Source of the DNA: an uncultured Clostridia bacterium
GTDB lineage: Bacteria > Bacillota > Clostridia > TANB77 > CAG-508
Assembly: GCA_934162205.1 (NCBI GenBank)
Contig: CAKPIA010000001.1
Location: 62,001-126,000, forward strand
Length of the DNA stretch: 64,000 bases
Direction: 5' to 3'
The notes beneath the pieces are model-generated. The model was not told the DNA's origin. It saw only the letters and a program-made list of their open reading frames with translations, and did not search any database. Both the position numbers and the translations under genes were made by a program. Positions 18,778-27,430 of the stretch are shown here, piece after piece. How positions within the stretch are numbered: the stretch's first letter is position 1; every line of letters starts with the position of its first letter.

Positions 18778-18796
<19 letters not shown>
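18716..18796. repeat. Duplicated tRNA-Phe 3' tail and terminator (copy B, functional)
   Basis: Second, identical copy, overlapping the 3' end of the intact tRNA-Phe and its terminator. The period is 171 bases. The unit begins with GATTCCACT and ends with AGTGGAAT, so its ends are also inverted repeats of each other. Confidence 0.9.
18744..18777 (-). terminator. Terminator of the Val-Asp-Phe tRNA array
   Basis: Minus-strand stem TAGTACT / AGTACTA followed by TTTTTTATTTT, starting directly after the tRNA-Phe CCA end. Confidence 0.85.
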
Positions 18797-18853
<57 letters not shown>

Positions 18854-18893
18854 ATATAAAATTAAATAATCGCCATATTTTATAATAAAAAAA

Positions 18894-18970
18894 TGGCGAC
18901 CTGGAACGGGCTCGAACCGTCGACCTCTAGCGTGACAGGCTAGCGTTCTAACCAACTGAACTACCAGGCC
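18894..18970 (-). tRNA. tRNA-Asp (anticodon GTC)
   Basis: 77 bases with encoded CCA. Acceptor GGCCTGG/CCAGGTC with a G-U pair, discriminator G, anticodon loop CTGTCAC. Confidence 0.95.
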
Positions 18971-18978
18971 GTAAAAAA

Positions 18979-19054
18979 TGGTGGTCGCAATAGGGCTCGA
19001 ACCTATGACCCCCTGCTTGTAAGGCAGATGCTCTCCCAGCTGAGCTATGCGACC
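18979..19054 (-). tRNA. tRNA-Val (anticodon TAC)
   Basis: 76 bases with encoded CCA. Acceptor GGTCGCA/TGCGACC, T-loop GGTTCGAGCC, anticodon loop CTTACAA. First gene of the array on the minus strand. Confidence 0.95.
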
Positions 19055-19200
19055 ATGTTCTTTCGACGTGATTTAGTATACTATTTTTTTTATATATTGT
19101 CAATAGATTTTTTATAATTTCCAAAAAAAATTTTAATATTTTTTTATTTTCTTTGATACCAGTGACTTTCAGAACATATATTTTTTTACTTAATAATCAA

Positions 19201-19242
19201 ATAATGATTACATCACATTTTATTTTGTAATGTAATCATTAT
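19201..19242 (-). terminator. Hairpin after secF, probable terminator
   Basis: A 13-base stem ATAATGATTACAT / ATGTAATCATTAT lies just past the secF stop. The minus-strand T run is weak. Confidence 0.6.
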
Positions 19243-19248
19243 AACTTA

Positions 19249-19908
19249 CTATTCTTTCTCTTCTTCTTGTTTTTTATCTGCTAATTCTTTTTGAAATTTA
19301 CACATCATAATAAATATTGTTATAACATATATAATCAAAGCTATTGGTATTGTTAATCTACATATTGGTAATCTTGTTATTGCCAATATACTAAAATATA
19401 CGCCTTCTGCTACACAAGTATTTAATATTAATTTACAAAGTACTTTTAATACATTTAATTTAAATAATACAATTATTGCATATACTAATATTATTACAAA
19501 TGATATAGCTGTAGGAAAAGCATATCTTTTGGCAATATCTTTTAAATTTATTGCAGGAACTGTAAGTACATCTGCAGCCACATTTTCTAATGAATATTTT
19601 TCTTTTATTTTTTCAATCATAGCATCTTTTTGTTCTTGTGATATTTCCTTTGCTGAAATTGATACCATATCTTTAAATAACTCTACTTTTTTTATACTTA
19701 CTTGTTGTCCTTCAAAAACTTCATCTGTCATTGATTTTATATCGTTTATATTAAACTCTTTACCTATATATATTTCAATTTTTTGGCTATCACCATATTC
19801 TAAACTTTTAATAAATCCCTTAGCGAATATTACAATTAGTCCTATTATTATAATAAGCAAAGCTACACCATATATTATTTTATTTTTATTATTTAATAAT
19901 TGTTTCAT
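19249..19908 (-). CDS. secF: SecF-like protein translocase subunit, short and divergent
   Basis: 219 residues, against about 300 for a typical SecF. One N-terminal helix (14-31), a periplasmic-type domain with DIKSMTDEVFEGQQVSI, then about four helices from residue 128 instead of five, and a charged C-terminal tail. It follows secD by 12 bases, and the HD-secD-secF order matches other Clostridia. The usual conserved membrane motifs of SecF are not visible, so its efficiency as a proton-driven translocation aid is uncertain. Confidence 0.72.
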   Translation of the reverse strand: MKQLLNNKNKIIYGVALLIIIIGLIVIFAKGFIKSLEYGDSQKIEIYIGKEFNINDIKSMTDEVFEGQQVSIKKVELFKDMVSISAKEISQEQKDAMIEKIKEKYSLENVAADVLTVPAINLKDIAKRYAFPTAISFVIILVYAIIVLFKLNVLKVLCKLILNTCVAEGVYFSILAITRLPICRLTIPIALIIYVITIFIMMCKFQKELADKKQEEEKE

Positions 19909-19920
19909 TTTCTCTTCCTC

Positions 19921-21357
19921 CTATTTGTCTTCCTTAATTTTTAATAATTCGTCAGTTATTATAATATTATAAACTACAATTACTATAACTCCCCAGAATA
20001 ATGTTGCACCAAATCCACTTAAAGGAACTAACTTCATAAGAGTAAATACGATACTTATTATTGCTATTGGTATTATTTTTATTAACCAATTAATATTTGT
20101 GTTATTTATATTTTTTAGAATTTGCTCATTTTTATTATTTTTGATATTTTTTAATAAATCAAATTTATATACATAATCTAATATTAATACTAATAATATT
20201 CCAGCCATTGAACAAATTGATATCATTGTATTTGTATATCTTATTACTAATAAATATGTAGCAACAAAACCAATATATGAGATTACAGATAATAATCCTG
20301 TTAATCTATATCTAATAACTAAAACTACTAATGCTATTGCCAAAACAATTGAAATTGTAATAATTGATTTTATAATCATATCTTGTGTTATATTTGTTTC
20401 TATATATTTATTTTCATTAACTTCATATTCTAAAGGTAATTCTCCAATATCTAATAAATTAGCTATTGTTGTTGCTGATTCTCTTGTTTTATTTAATGTA
20501 TCTTTATCCGTTGTTGCTGCTCCCATTGATAATTGAAGGGTTCCATTTGATATTTCTTTTTCAAAACTTGTTGTTAGCATTTCTGTTCCATCAATTTGTA
20601 ATGTTATTTGTTTTTGCTTTGTACTTGTATCTTCTTTTTTTTCTTCTGTACTTTCTTCAGTTGTTGTATTTTCTTCTGTTGTTGTGTTACTTTCAGTTGT
20701 AGTTGCATCTTCTTTTTTAATATATGTATTACTAATTTCTTTTAATTTTTCTTTTCCTTCTTTATTAAAATCAATATTTAAATATACTACTGTTCCACTT
20801 TCAGTTGTATTATATAATACACTAGCTGATTTTATATGTGAATTATCCATTAAGACTGTCTTATTTGTTGAATCAATTATTTCAAATTTGCTTCTTTCTC
20901 CTACGTTGCTTACAATATGATCTGTTTGTGTATCTTCTGGAACTTCTATATATATTGTTCCATTTTCTTCATTTAGTCTTAGATTATAATCTTTTACATC
21001 TAATTTTTTTAATCTTTTTTCTATTATTTTTTTAGTTTTTTCATAATTTTCTTTTGTTAAATCCTCTTCTTTATTAACAATTTTTTCTTCTTTTGTATAT
21101 CCGTTTTTTTCTATTTCTTCATCTGTTGCACTTTCAACTACTTTTCCATCTTTATCTTTTATTACTGTTTCAGTTCCTTGTTTTACTTCTAAAGATATTA
21201 CTCTTCCGCCTTTTAAATCCATTGCTAATTGATAATCTTTTACTTTATTTTCTATTCTATTTTGTACTTGTACATAAACTCCTACAAAAGAAACTAAAGA
21301 AATTATTATAATTGCTAAAATTATTGTTATTATTTTTAATATTTTTTTACTTTTCAC
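19921..21357 (-). CDS. secD: SecD-like protein translocase subunit
   Basis: About 478 residues. N-terminal helix (about 6-28), then AMDLKGGRVISLEV, the SecD GLDLxGG signature, a large extracytoplasmic region with a Thr/Glu-rich insert (about 220-250), and C-terminal helices including IRYRLTGLLSVISYIG. The usual motif with a membrane Asp near GMAVDANV is replaced by SMAGILLVLILDYVYKF. The GTG at 21357 was chosen because TTGGAGG, which looks like the longest-frame start, is really its ribosome binding site. Confidence 0.82.
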   Translation of the reverse strand: MKSKKILKIITIILAIIIISLVSFVGVYVQVQNRIENKVKDYQLAMDLKGGRVISLEVKQGTETVIKDKDGKVVESATDEEIEKNGYTKEEKIVNKEEDLTKENYEKTKKIIEKRLKKLDVKDYNLRLNEENGTIYIEVPEDTQTDHIVSNVGERSKFEIIDSTNKTVLMDNSHIKSASVLYNTTESGTVVYLNIDFNKEGKEKLKEISNTYIKKEDATTTESNTTTEENTTTEESTEEKKEDTSTKQKQITLQIDGTEMLTTSFEKEISNGTLQLSMGAATTDKDTLNKTRESATTIANLLDIGELPLEYEVNENKYIETNITQDMIIKSIITISIVLAIALVVLVIRYRLTGLLSVISYIGFVATYLLVIRYTNTMISICSMAGILLVLILDYVYKFDLLKNIKNNKNEQILKNINNTNINWLIKIIPIAIISIVFTLMKLVPLSGFGATLFWGVIVIVVYNIIITDELLKIKEDK

Positions 21358-21374
21358 CTTTATTACCTCCAAAA

Positions 21375-22035
21375 TTATAATAGTTTTGTATCATTTATTA
21401 TTAGTTCATACCATATTTTTAAAAATTTTGCTGCATACTTACTCATCATAGTTCTATCCATAAATATCTCGAAGTAATTTAAAACTGGACATATTTTTGT
21501 ATCTATAGTTAAATCTAATGTAATTTTTCTATTTTCACTATCCATTTCTAATTTTGATTCTGTAACAGCATAATTAACTCTATCATGTATATCAAATGTT
21601 GACATATTAACTTTTGAAACTCTATCTCTATGTACATCAGATTTATCTGCAAGTATTAATGCTGCAGAAATATCGCTTATTGCTGTTCCAGTTTTTTCAT
21701 CATGATTTCCTATTGACATCATTATTTCAGTTCTATCTTCTACTGGCATACCCATATCTTTTAAAATGTTGTATGCAAGTATTGCACCTGTATGGGCATG
21801 GTCTACTCTATTAATACAATTTCCTATATCATGTAAATATCCTGCTATTCTTGCCAATTCAACTGTATGTTCATCAAAATTTAACTTTTGTAAAATGTCT
21901 CCTGCTCTTTGAGATACAATTCCTATATGTCGAGTTGAATGTTCTGTATATCCGAATTGCTTCAATTTGTTTTTGAGCGCCTTTTACCAAAGCTTGTACT
22001 TCTGTATTTTTCTTAACGTCTTCTAAAGTTACCAT
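21375..22035 (-). CDS. HD-domain phosphohydrolase with an apparent +1 frameshift at a CGG codon
   Basis: The gene starts at the ATG at 22035 behind GGAGG and reads MVTLEDVKKNTEVQALVKG, the typical N terminus of a clostridial HD-domain family. At codon 28 (21952-21954) the codon is CGG. The frame then ends 25 codons later. Skipping the C gives GYTEHSTRHIGIV and runs 192 codons through GYLHDIGN (HD metal site), SIGNHDEK and ILADKSDVHRDRV to the stop at 21375, about 219 residues in all. The family places Gly at this point (LGYTEH). The same type of event occurs in the rdgB-like gene. An indel or pseudogene is the alternative. Confidence 0.8.
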
Positions 22036-22110
22036 TATTTCCTCCAAATAAAAAGCATAATTAAAATTATGCTATATAAAAATCTTAATAAATTGTATAT
22101 TAAAATAAAA

Positions 22111-22149
22111 AAAATATCAACTATTTTATAAAATAAATAGTCGACATTT
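22111..22149 (-). terminator. Terminator after the TIGR04086 gene
   Basis: Imperfect inverted repeat TATCAACTATTTT / AAATAGTCGACA, followed on the minus strand by a run of eight T. Confidence 0.7.
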
Positions 22150-22155
22150 TTATAT

Positions 22156-22536
22156 TTATTTTTTATTTACACCAATTATTCCACCTAATATTCCAAATAT
22201 AATACCAACACTTATAAGTATTATACTCATAAAATTCATACTAAACTGCATATTTATTAAACTTGAAATTAAATATACTATTAAAAAATAAATTCCCCCT
22301 ATTAGTGCACCATTTAATATTCCGTTTTTATTTATTTTAAAACTTCCTATTGAACTTCCAATTAATATACTAATTGCTGTTATAATAATTACTACAGGTC
22401 CCATTGTATTTTCCCCTATTGATGTATATGTTAATATTATTGAGTATATTAATAATAATATTAATGTTGATATTAAAGAAATTAGTACTCCCTTTAATAT
22501 GTTTTTTAAATTTATACTACTAGAATAATTATCCAT
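22156..22536 (-). CDS. TIGR04086 family membrane protein
   Basis: 126 residues with four hydrophobic helices. SSINLKNILKGVLISLI opens the protein, and the end reads IIFGILGGIIGVNKK, the pattern of the TIGR04086/YrzE-like family. Its function is unknown. In many Clostridia it stands upstream of scfA, scfB, secD and secF. Here scfA and scfB are not seen and the HD gene follows. Confidence 0.75.
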   Translation of the reverse strand: MDNYSSSINLKNILKGVLISLISTLILLLIYSIILTYTSIGENTMGPVVIIITAISILIGSSIGSFKINKNGILNGALIGGIYFLIVYLISSLINMQFSMNFMSIILISVGIIFGILGGIIGVNKK

Positions 22537-22609
22537 ATTACCGCTCTCCTCTACTTAATATATTTCTATTCATAATATATATTAAATAGAACTCAACTTT
22601 AATATATAA

Positions 22610-23344
22610 CTATTTTTTTAGTTTGCTTCCACCTGTAGCATAATTTATTTCAATTCCTGGTTGTACATTATAAACATATACATTAAACTGTATTTCTTTT
22701 CCCTTATCTTCAACAGAACTTGCTTCCATTTGTACTCCACTTGCTACTAAATTATTTTCTTTAAATATTGGTGTAACTCTATATAAAACATGATTATTTT
22801 GATTTTTTGCAATATAATCATTAACTAAATTTTCGAATGGCAACATCCCTTCAATATTCATATAACGTGTACCTGTAATTAAATTTAATTTGTTAGCATT
22901 TTCACCTGCTAGTTGCCATCCTATTAAATGACAACGATTATATAAATACCCTCCATCTATAATATTTTGATATTTCACATTTTTCCATCCAGATGGTTTA
23001 ACATCACTTATTGATTCTCTCTTTTCATTCTTTTTAGGCATTATTTCTTTGCAAATATTTGCATATGCAACACCACATCTCCCCAAAGTATCTAACTCTG
23101 AATACTTTTCAAAACTTTCTGTTGTATATTCTGCTTCTTTAAAATTTGGAATATTGTTATTTATATATACATATGACTTATCTGTATATTCTGGTATACT
23201 GCTTAAATCAAATGAACTTATAGTATTATTATTTTTTTCGTTATTTTCTATTTTAGGACTATAATATGTAATTATTAATCCTAATATTATAATTATTAAT
23301 CCATACATAAATTTTTGTATTTTCTTTTTTTCTCGTTTGTTCAT
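22610..23344 (-). CDS. DNA/RNA non-specific endonuclease, membrane-anchored
   Basis: About 244 residues. A basic N terminus and one helix (about 9-25) are followed by a NucA/EndA-like domain. Visible are RCGVAYANICKEIMP, YLYNRCHLIGWQLAGENANKLNLITGTRYMN with the catalytic His in CHLIGW (family DRGH), and NHVLYRVTPIF. Such enzymes act outside the cell, for example in DNA uptake or nutrient release. The start was placed at MNKREKK because GAGGG precedes it. A transposase fragment lies just upstream. Confidence 0.85.
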   Translation of the reverse strand: MNKREKKKIQKFMYGLIIIILGLIITYYSPKIENNEKNNNTISSFDLSSIPEYTDKSYVYINNNIPNFKEAEYTTESFEKYSELDTLGRCGVAYANICKEIMPKKNEKRESISDVKPSGWKNVKYQNIIDGGYLYNRCHLIGWQLAGENANKLNLITGTRYMNIEGMLPFENLVNDYIAKNQNNHVLYRVTPIFKENNLVASGVQMEASSVEDKGKEIQFNVYVYNVQPGIEINYATGGSKLKK

Positions 23345-23435
23345 TTTTATCCCTCGTTCCATATAATTTACAAAAATATATCATATCAATTTAATTTTTA
23401 CAATATAAAAATCATTTGATATATAATACACTTTA

Positions 23436-23573
23436 AGGGATTCTCGAGAAGGCGTTAATTTAAATACAACAGAATTATACGAATTAGCACATATAATATG
23501 CCCTTTAATAAAACAAGGTCAGTCTATTTACACAATTTTGCAAAATTATAAAGAAATTACACAATGCCTATTT
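23436..23573 (+). pseudogene. Transposase fragment
   Basis: An open stretch on the plus strand reads RDSREGVNLNTTELYELAH and LIKQGQSIYTILQNYKEI. This matches the DNA-binding region of IS30-like transposases of Clostridia (LIKQGQSxYxIxxxHxEI). There is no start codon, no ribosome binding site and no catalytic domain. The rest of 23370-23700 is AT-rich and shows no other gene. Confidence 0.65.
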
Positions 23574-23705
23574 CCATATTTATATTTTAAATTTGCATGT
23601 CTATCAAATATCATCAAACTGCTTTTTCCTTTTTAACATCCCATTATACTTGCTACACTATACTTTGGTGGAATACTTACAAGCATATGTCATAAGCCCA
23701 AAAGA

Positions 23706-23735
23706 GCAAAAACTATAATTATAGTTTTTGCTTTT
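23706..23735. terminator. Terminator, bidirectional
   Basis: A perfect palindromic stem AGCAAAAACTATAA / TTATAGTTTTTGCT with T runs on both strands, right after the stop codon of the dehydrogenase gene. Confidence 0.88.
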
Positions 23736-23738
23736 TTG

Positions 23739-24815
23739 TTATTTTACATATTCATTTAATGGTTTTAGTCTTATTTGTAAATCTCCCATTTTTTCTGTTG
23801 TTACATATCCTGGTTCTGCATTTATTACATCTGGAATTCTATTTACAATAGTTGCACAAGTAAGTTCTACTGTTGCAGGTTTTTCTACAGTTATAGTAGT
23901 TGTTGGCTCACCTTCAACTGTCCAAACATTTTTATCAAATTCATCTGGTGCATATACTTTTCCTATACATTCAGATTCTATTGTAATTCCTTCTTTAGTT
24001 TGAGTTGTTACAACAGCACTCATACCTGTTGCATCTCCTGCTTTTATTGTCATATTTAAAGTTGAAGAATATATATCTTCTTTATAAGTTTGTGGTACAC
24101 ATTTTTGTGTTTGAGAAATTACTGTTAAACCTAATTTTGAACATAACCATCCATTTACATTCCACATATATGATGGTAAATATTCTCCTTTATCAATAAC
24201 AGCTTTTCTTTCTTCGTCTGTAATTCTATCTACAGATGCAACTTTTTTATCAAATTCATCTAATGTTAGTCCAGCACCATGTGCTTCTGCTAATGCTATA
24301 CCATAATCTTCTACATTATAGCTTGAACTTCCTTTTATTTTTGTTATTTTTTGTGTTGAACCTGATATTGATGATATAAGTTGTCCCCAATAAATATCTT
24401 GATATCCTGTTCCTGTTATTGTACAATTATTCTTTTTTGCCATTTCATCTATTTTTTTAGTTAATTGTGGATTAGAATTTTGTGGATAAAATGCTTCTTC
24501 ACATGTTGATATAGCATTTATTCCTAATTCAGCACATAACATATATGGTTCTTCTAATTCTGCAATTAAACTTCTTGTTGTTATTACACATATATCTGGT
24601 TTTGCATCTTCTAAAACTTTTCTAGCATCTTTTGCATCTGATACTACAATTCCTAATTTTTCTTTTTCTAATATATCTCCAATGTCTTTTCCTATTACTT
24701 GTGGATTAACATCAATTGCTCCTACTATTTCTATCCCCTTTTCTAACATATATCTCATTGTATATATGCTCATTTTTCCTACGCCGTATTGAACAGCTTT
24801 AATTTTACGTTCCAT
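23739..24815 (-). CDS. 2,4-diaminopentanoate dehydrogenase-like NAD(P)-dependent reductase
   Basis: 358 residues. An N-terminal Rossmann domain carries QYGVGKMSIYTMRYM and VGAIDVNP, and AEAHGAGLTLDEFDKKV lies further on. This is the DapB-like architecture of 2,4-diaminopentanoate dehydrogenase (Ord) of the ornithine-fermentation pathway, which oxidises the diamine to 2-amino-4-ketopentanoate. No other ornithine-degradation gene is nearby. A related amino-acid dehydrogenase activity is possible. GGAGG precedes the start, and the gene forms a single unit with its own terminator. Confidence 0.78.
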   Translation of the reverse strand: MERKIKAVQYGVGKMSIYTMRYMLEKGIEIVGAIDVNPQVIGKDIGDILEKEKLGIVVSDAKDARKVLEDAKPDICVITTRSLIAELEEPYMLCAELGINAISTCEEAFYPQNSNPQLTKKIDEMAKKNNCTITGTGYQDIYWGQLISSISGSTQKITKIKGSSSYNVEDYGIALAEAHGAGLTLDEFDKKVASVDRITDEERKAVIDKGEYLPSYMWNVNGWLCSKLGLTVISQTQKCVPQTYKEDIYSSTLNMTIKAGDATGMSAVVTTQTKEGITIESECIGKVYAPDEFDKNVWTVEGEPTTTITVEKPATVELTCATIVNRIPDVINAEPGYVTTEKMGDLQIRLKPLNEYVK

Positions 24816-24892
24816 ATTGAAACCTCCTTTGTATTTTTTATTTTATATAATTTTTTTAATTATATACATCGATATATTATAAAATTTTTACT

Positions 24893-25561
24893 TTAGTTTT
24901 TTATATATTTTCCTTCTTGTTTTTTGACAATATCTCCAATTTTAAGTTCTGGATATAATTCTTTATATATAGAAATATTTCCTTCTCCATTTTCATATGT
25001 TAAATAAATTTTTTCATCTGTTATTTCTTTTACTATAAAATTTTTATTTTCATCTTCTTTTATAGCTGAATACATTTCATCTAATTTATTAAATGCTTCT
25101 TGATCCTTAATATTAAGTTCTCCATTATATATTTCAAATTTATTATTTTTTACTATCAATTTTGATCCTAAATCTATATTGTAAAAATCATTTTTATTCA
25201 TTTGACATATATTATTAATATCTTTTTCTTCTAATTTTTTTCTATCTTCTTGAGATGTTGTAATATATATATCAAATTCTTTTCCATTTTCTATATTTAT
25301 TAATGTTAATTTGTTATCTTTCATTCCATATACTACACATATATCATTTTCACTAATCTCTTTACTGTTATTTATTTCTTGTCTATTTTCCTTAACTTGA
25401 TTTAATTTTTTCTCAAATTCTTCTATGCTATTAGTATTTGATTTTTCTTCATTTTTATTTAAAGCTTTTGTTAATTCTTTTATAAAATCAGATAACAAAT
25501 TATTCACCTCTTTATTATTTAAAATATTTTTTCCAAGTTCACCTAAATTCATATATACCAC
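24893..25561 (-). CDS. Conserved-looking protein of unknown function
   Basis: About 220 residues, hydrophilic and Lys/Glu/Asn-rich. An N-terminal helical part (LGELGKNILNNKEVNNLLSD) precedes a charged linker and a C-terminal beta-rich part with two similar strands, KLTLINIENGKEFDIYI and KIYLTYENGEGNISIYK, which may be a duplicated domain. No membrane segment. The frame opens with GTG, and an ATG three codons in (25552) is the alternative. Function not recognised. Confidence 0.6.
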   Translation of the reverse strand: MVYMNLGELGKNILNNKEVNNLLSDFIKELTKALNKNEEKSNTNSIEEFEKKLNQVKENRQEINNSKEISENDICVVYGMKDNKLTLINIENGKEFDIYITTSQEDRKKLEEKDINNICQMNKNDFYNIDLGSKLIVKNNKFEIYNGELNIKDQEAFNKLDEMYSAIKEDENKNFIVKEITDEKIYLTYENGEGNISIYKELYPELKIGDIVKKQEGKYIKN

Positions 25562-25675
25562 TTATTCCTTTCTTCTTGCCCCTAAAACATGTTAAAAAGA
25601 ATAAATTTTATATTCACATTTTATCATATGCACATTAATTCTTCAACAAATATTTTAAGAATGAATTTAATCACA

Positions 25676-25711
25676 ACAAAAAACATCCCAATTGGGACGC
25701 TTTTTGTTTTC
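25676..25711 (-). terminator. Terminator after the 186-residue hypothetical gene
   Basis: Stem ACAAAAAACATCCCAA / TTGGGACGCTTTTTGT with a short T run on the minus strand. Confidence 0.8.
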
Positions 25712-25717
25712 TTGCTT

Positions 25718-26278
25718 TTAATTATAACTTTTTTTAATTAATTCACTAAATTCTTCTATACCTTCATACGCAATTTCTAAACATTTTACATCTTCATCTT
25801 TTATCTCTAACATAGATTTATCTAGATGAGAAGGCGATATAAAAATATCATGTAAATAAGATTTTTGTATAAAGATATTTTCTTGGCTTTCAATTTTTTC
25901 TTTTGGAATTTCTATAAATGTAGCACAAAATTCCCCATTAGGAAATTGTTCCTTGATTAGATATATAATTCCTTTTTCTTCCTTGCCTATTGCAATACTT
26001 TTTGGTGGGGACCATATACTATTAGATGATAAAAATATATAATAATTTTCATCTCTTTTAGTATATTTTATTCCCAAACAAAATTTACCCTTAACAATAC
26101 TGTTATCACAATTGCAGTATCTTATATTTTCATTTGGAAATATTTTTTTTATATTACTGGTCTCGTCTCTATAAAAACAATCTTTTATTTCATCGCTTCT
26201 TAGAGTTTTTTTCCAAGTAATAAAATACCGTTTTTTGCTTTTGAATTCAACAATTTGTTGTTTCGTGAATCTTTTCAT
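25718..26278 (-). CDS. Hypothetical protein, probably acquired
   Basis: 186 residues with no recognised motif. It has a basic N terminus, three cysteines in the middle (RYCNCDNS, KFCLGIKY) and an acidic C-terminal helix. It uses a CGG codon in frame (26228-26230), a codon otherwise almost absent from this window, which hints at horizontal origin. It has its own ribosome binding site and terminator. The gap 26279-26491 is AT-rich and shows nothing. Confidence 0.55.
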   Translation of the reverse strand: MKRFTKQQIVEFKSKKRYFITWKKTLRSDEIKDCFYRDETSNIKKIFPNENIRYCNCDNSIVKGKFCLGIKYTKRDENYYIFLSSNSIWSPPKSIAIGKEEKGIIYLIKEQFPNGEFCATFIEIPKEKIESQENIFIQKSYLHDIFISPSHLDKSMLEIKDEDVKCLEIAYEGIEEFSELIKKSYN

Positions 26279-26491
26279 TTTTCTTCTCCTTTACAAGTTA
26301 TTTTAAAAGCATCATTTTTTCTTCCTTTAAATATTAATTTTACATTTTGATTAATAAAAATAGGAATTTTAAAAAAATTTTCACATTATTATATCATATT
26401 TTTTATTAAAATAACAATAATTACATCTTAATTTTTATTAACAACTAAAAATATTATACATTTATGATTAAATATGCACTTTCATATTATA

Positions 26492-27355
26492 TTACAAATT
26501 AAAATATTTTTGTATCATCTTTATAAGCAAATTAAGTTCTTTAAATTTATTTGAATTTAAATAAATACCAAATTCAACCTTTCCAAGTCCAATTTTATTT
26601 TCTACTTTTGCCAAATTAAACTTTTCCCATTCCCAATCATACAAATATTCTTCAGTTACTACACCTATAACCATTCCTTCATTTACCAATCTAACAATCG
26701 ATCTATAATTACTTAATTTTAAATTTAAATTACTATTTTTATTTAATTCTTGTATTCTTTTAGTTGTTTGCTCATAATTTCTAGGAATATAAATAGCTTT
26801 ATCTTTTAAATTCTCAAATGTTAAAGTTTTACTTACCAAGTTAGAATTTTTATTCACAATAAACGTTTCATTTAAATATCCTAATTTAATAAATTTAAGT
26901 CCATCAGGTACTTTTTCACTATATCTTTTAGCAAATACTATATCAATTTCTTTATTAATTAATTTATTTAATAAATCATCTATATCTTCACATATTAAAT
27001 TCAAATTAATTTCTGGATATTTTAAAGCAAATTGATTTAACACACTCCCAAAAATTAAACCACTCATATGATTATGAGTACCTATATTAATTTTTTTATT
27101 TTCTCCAATTTGCTCATTTATTTTATTAAGCTCCTCTATTGGATTTTTTACTTTTTCAAATAGTTCCTTTCCTTCCTGAGTTAATTCTAATCCCTTACTC
27201 TTTCTATTAAATAAAGTCATAGATAATTGACTTTCCAAATTTTTAATTTGTTTTGTAATAGCTGGTTGAGATATATTTAACTTTTCTCCCGTTTTAGTTA
27301 TATTTCCTTCTTTTGCAACAGCAACAAAAATTCTATATAATTCAAAATCTATCAT
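26492..27355 (-). CDS. LysR-family transcriptional regulator
   Basis: 287 residues. The N-terminal winged helix reads FVAVAKEGNITKTGEKLNIS followed by QPAITKQIKNLE, the LysR recognition helix. The effector domain begins near residue 85 and includes RNYEQTTKRIQ and NEGMVIGVVTEEY. The ATG at 27355 was chosen because AGGAG lies nine bases upstream. The longer frame starts with a GTG inside that ribosome binding site. It sits directly downstream of the radical SAM gene on the same strand and may control that cluster. Confidence 0.9.
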   Translation of the reverse strand: MIDFELYRIFVAVAKEGNITKTGEKLNISQPAITKQIKNLESQLSMTLFNRKSKGLELTQEGKELFEKVKNPIEELNKINEQIGENKKINIGTHNHMSGLIFGSVLNQFALKYPEINLNLICEDIDDLLNKLINKEIDIVFAKRYSEKVPDGLKFIKLGYLNETFIVNKNSNLVSKTLTFENLKDKAIYIPRNYEQTTKRIQELNKNSNLNLKLSNYRSIVRLVNEGMVIGVVTEEYLYDWEWEKFNLAKVENKIGLGKVEFGIYLNSNKFKELNLLIKMIQKYFNL

Positions 27356-27430
27356 TTTTTCAATCACTCCTATATATTAGGGTATCATAAAAGCATGAAA
27401 CATTCAACATATTTCATGCCTTTATATTAG

